Source of the DNA: Psychrilyobacter sp.
GTDB lineage: Bacteria; Fusobacteriota; Fusobacteriia; Fusobacteriales; Fusobacteriaceae
Direction of reading: 5' to 3'
Assembly: GCA_030621995.1 (NCBI GenBank)
Contig: JAUXGP010000137.1
Location: forward strand, 1 to 5,257
DNA: 5,257 nt
Positions 5,105 to 5,257 of this stretch are shown here, piece after piece. The notes beneath the pieces were generated by a model. The model did not search any database. It was given only the letters and a program-made list of their open reading frames with translations, and was not told the DNA's origin. Positions within the stretch are counted from its first letter, which is position 1. The number at the start of each line of letters is the position of its first letter. The position numbers and the translations under genes are program-made.

Positions 5105-5257
5105 AGAGATCTTTAAACATAGAATCAGAGTTTATATTTTTTTCATTCTGTTCCATATTTTCTTTGGACTTCCTTGTTTCTTCTACCTTATCCATCATAA
5201 TTTCATCGGATTTAACAAAAAAATCATTGAAATCTGAATTATATATAGATGCCATCT
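5094..5257 (-). CDS. Unrecognised hydrophilic protein, probably partial (cut by right edge)
   Basis: A frame enters from the right edge and stops at TAA (5096-5094). The first ATG in the window (5255-5253) would give a 53-residue product beginning MASIYNSDFNDFF and ending SMFKDLFGN. It is highly charged, rich in Lys, Glu, Asn and Asp, with a likely helical centre (about residues 17-40) and no membrane segment or cysteine. I recognise no family. The sequence before the ATG is outside the window, so I cannot tell whether this is a complete small protein or the tail of a longer one; no ribosome binding site can be checked. The stop is about 30 bases before the aptamer, and no terminator other than those of the yhhQ leader follows, so read-through into that leader is possible. 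Confidence 0.55.
   Translation of the reverse strand, partial: MASIYNSDFNDFFVKSDEIMMDKVEETRKSKENMEQNEKNINSDSMFKDLFGN

Overview
The window is AT-rich bacterial DNA with strong AAGGAG-type ribosome binding sites, short intergenic gaps and housekeeping-type genes. The composition, a preQ1-I-type riboswitch and a clostridial-style queuosine salvage gene suggest a Fusobacterium-like organism (Ilyobacter, Propionigenium or Cetobacterium group) or a low-GC Firmicute. Fusobacteria are my preference, but this is inferred from style and gene content, with no marker gene to prove it. I see no insertion sequence, phage gene, CRISPR array, tRNA or rRNA.

Left part (1-1692): a YlmH-family S4 RNA-binding protein (minus strand, cut by the left edge) is divergent from pssA, phosphatidylserine synthase (plus strand). 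The 228-bp gap between them holds two candidate tandem pssA promoters, a weak candidate promoter for ylmH and two perfect inverted repeats. One of these brackets the -35 and -10 of the proximal pssA promoter and looks like an operator. A perfect A/T-flanked hairpin at 1661-1692 serves as a bidirectional terminator between pssA and the convergent gene.

Middle (1699-3241): a soluble diguanylate cyclase with two predicted GAF-type sensor regions and a C-terminal GGDEF domain. It has its own extended -10 promoter.

Right part (3277-5063, all minus strand): a queuosine precursor salvage unit. In transcription order it has a candidate promoter, a preQ1-I-like aptamer, an intrinsic terminator, a second terminator hairpin that competes with a ribosome-binding-site-sequestering hairpin, a YhhQ-family queuosine precursor transporter, an 85-bp imperfect palindromic repeat, and a small radical SAM protein with a CX4CX2C cluster motif that I take to be QueL (queuine lyase). 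The transporter would bring in a queuosine precursor or queuine, the radical SAM enzyme would convert queuine to preQ1, and preQ1 would feed back on the leader. The radical SAM start is best moved to an internal ATG at 3975, because the longer GTG-initiated frame runs into the palindromic repeat and lacks a ribosome binding site.

At the right edge is the hydrophilic C-terminal end (or a whole 53-residue protein) of an unrecognised gene that stops about 30 bp before the aptamer.
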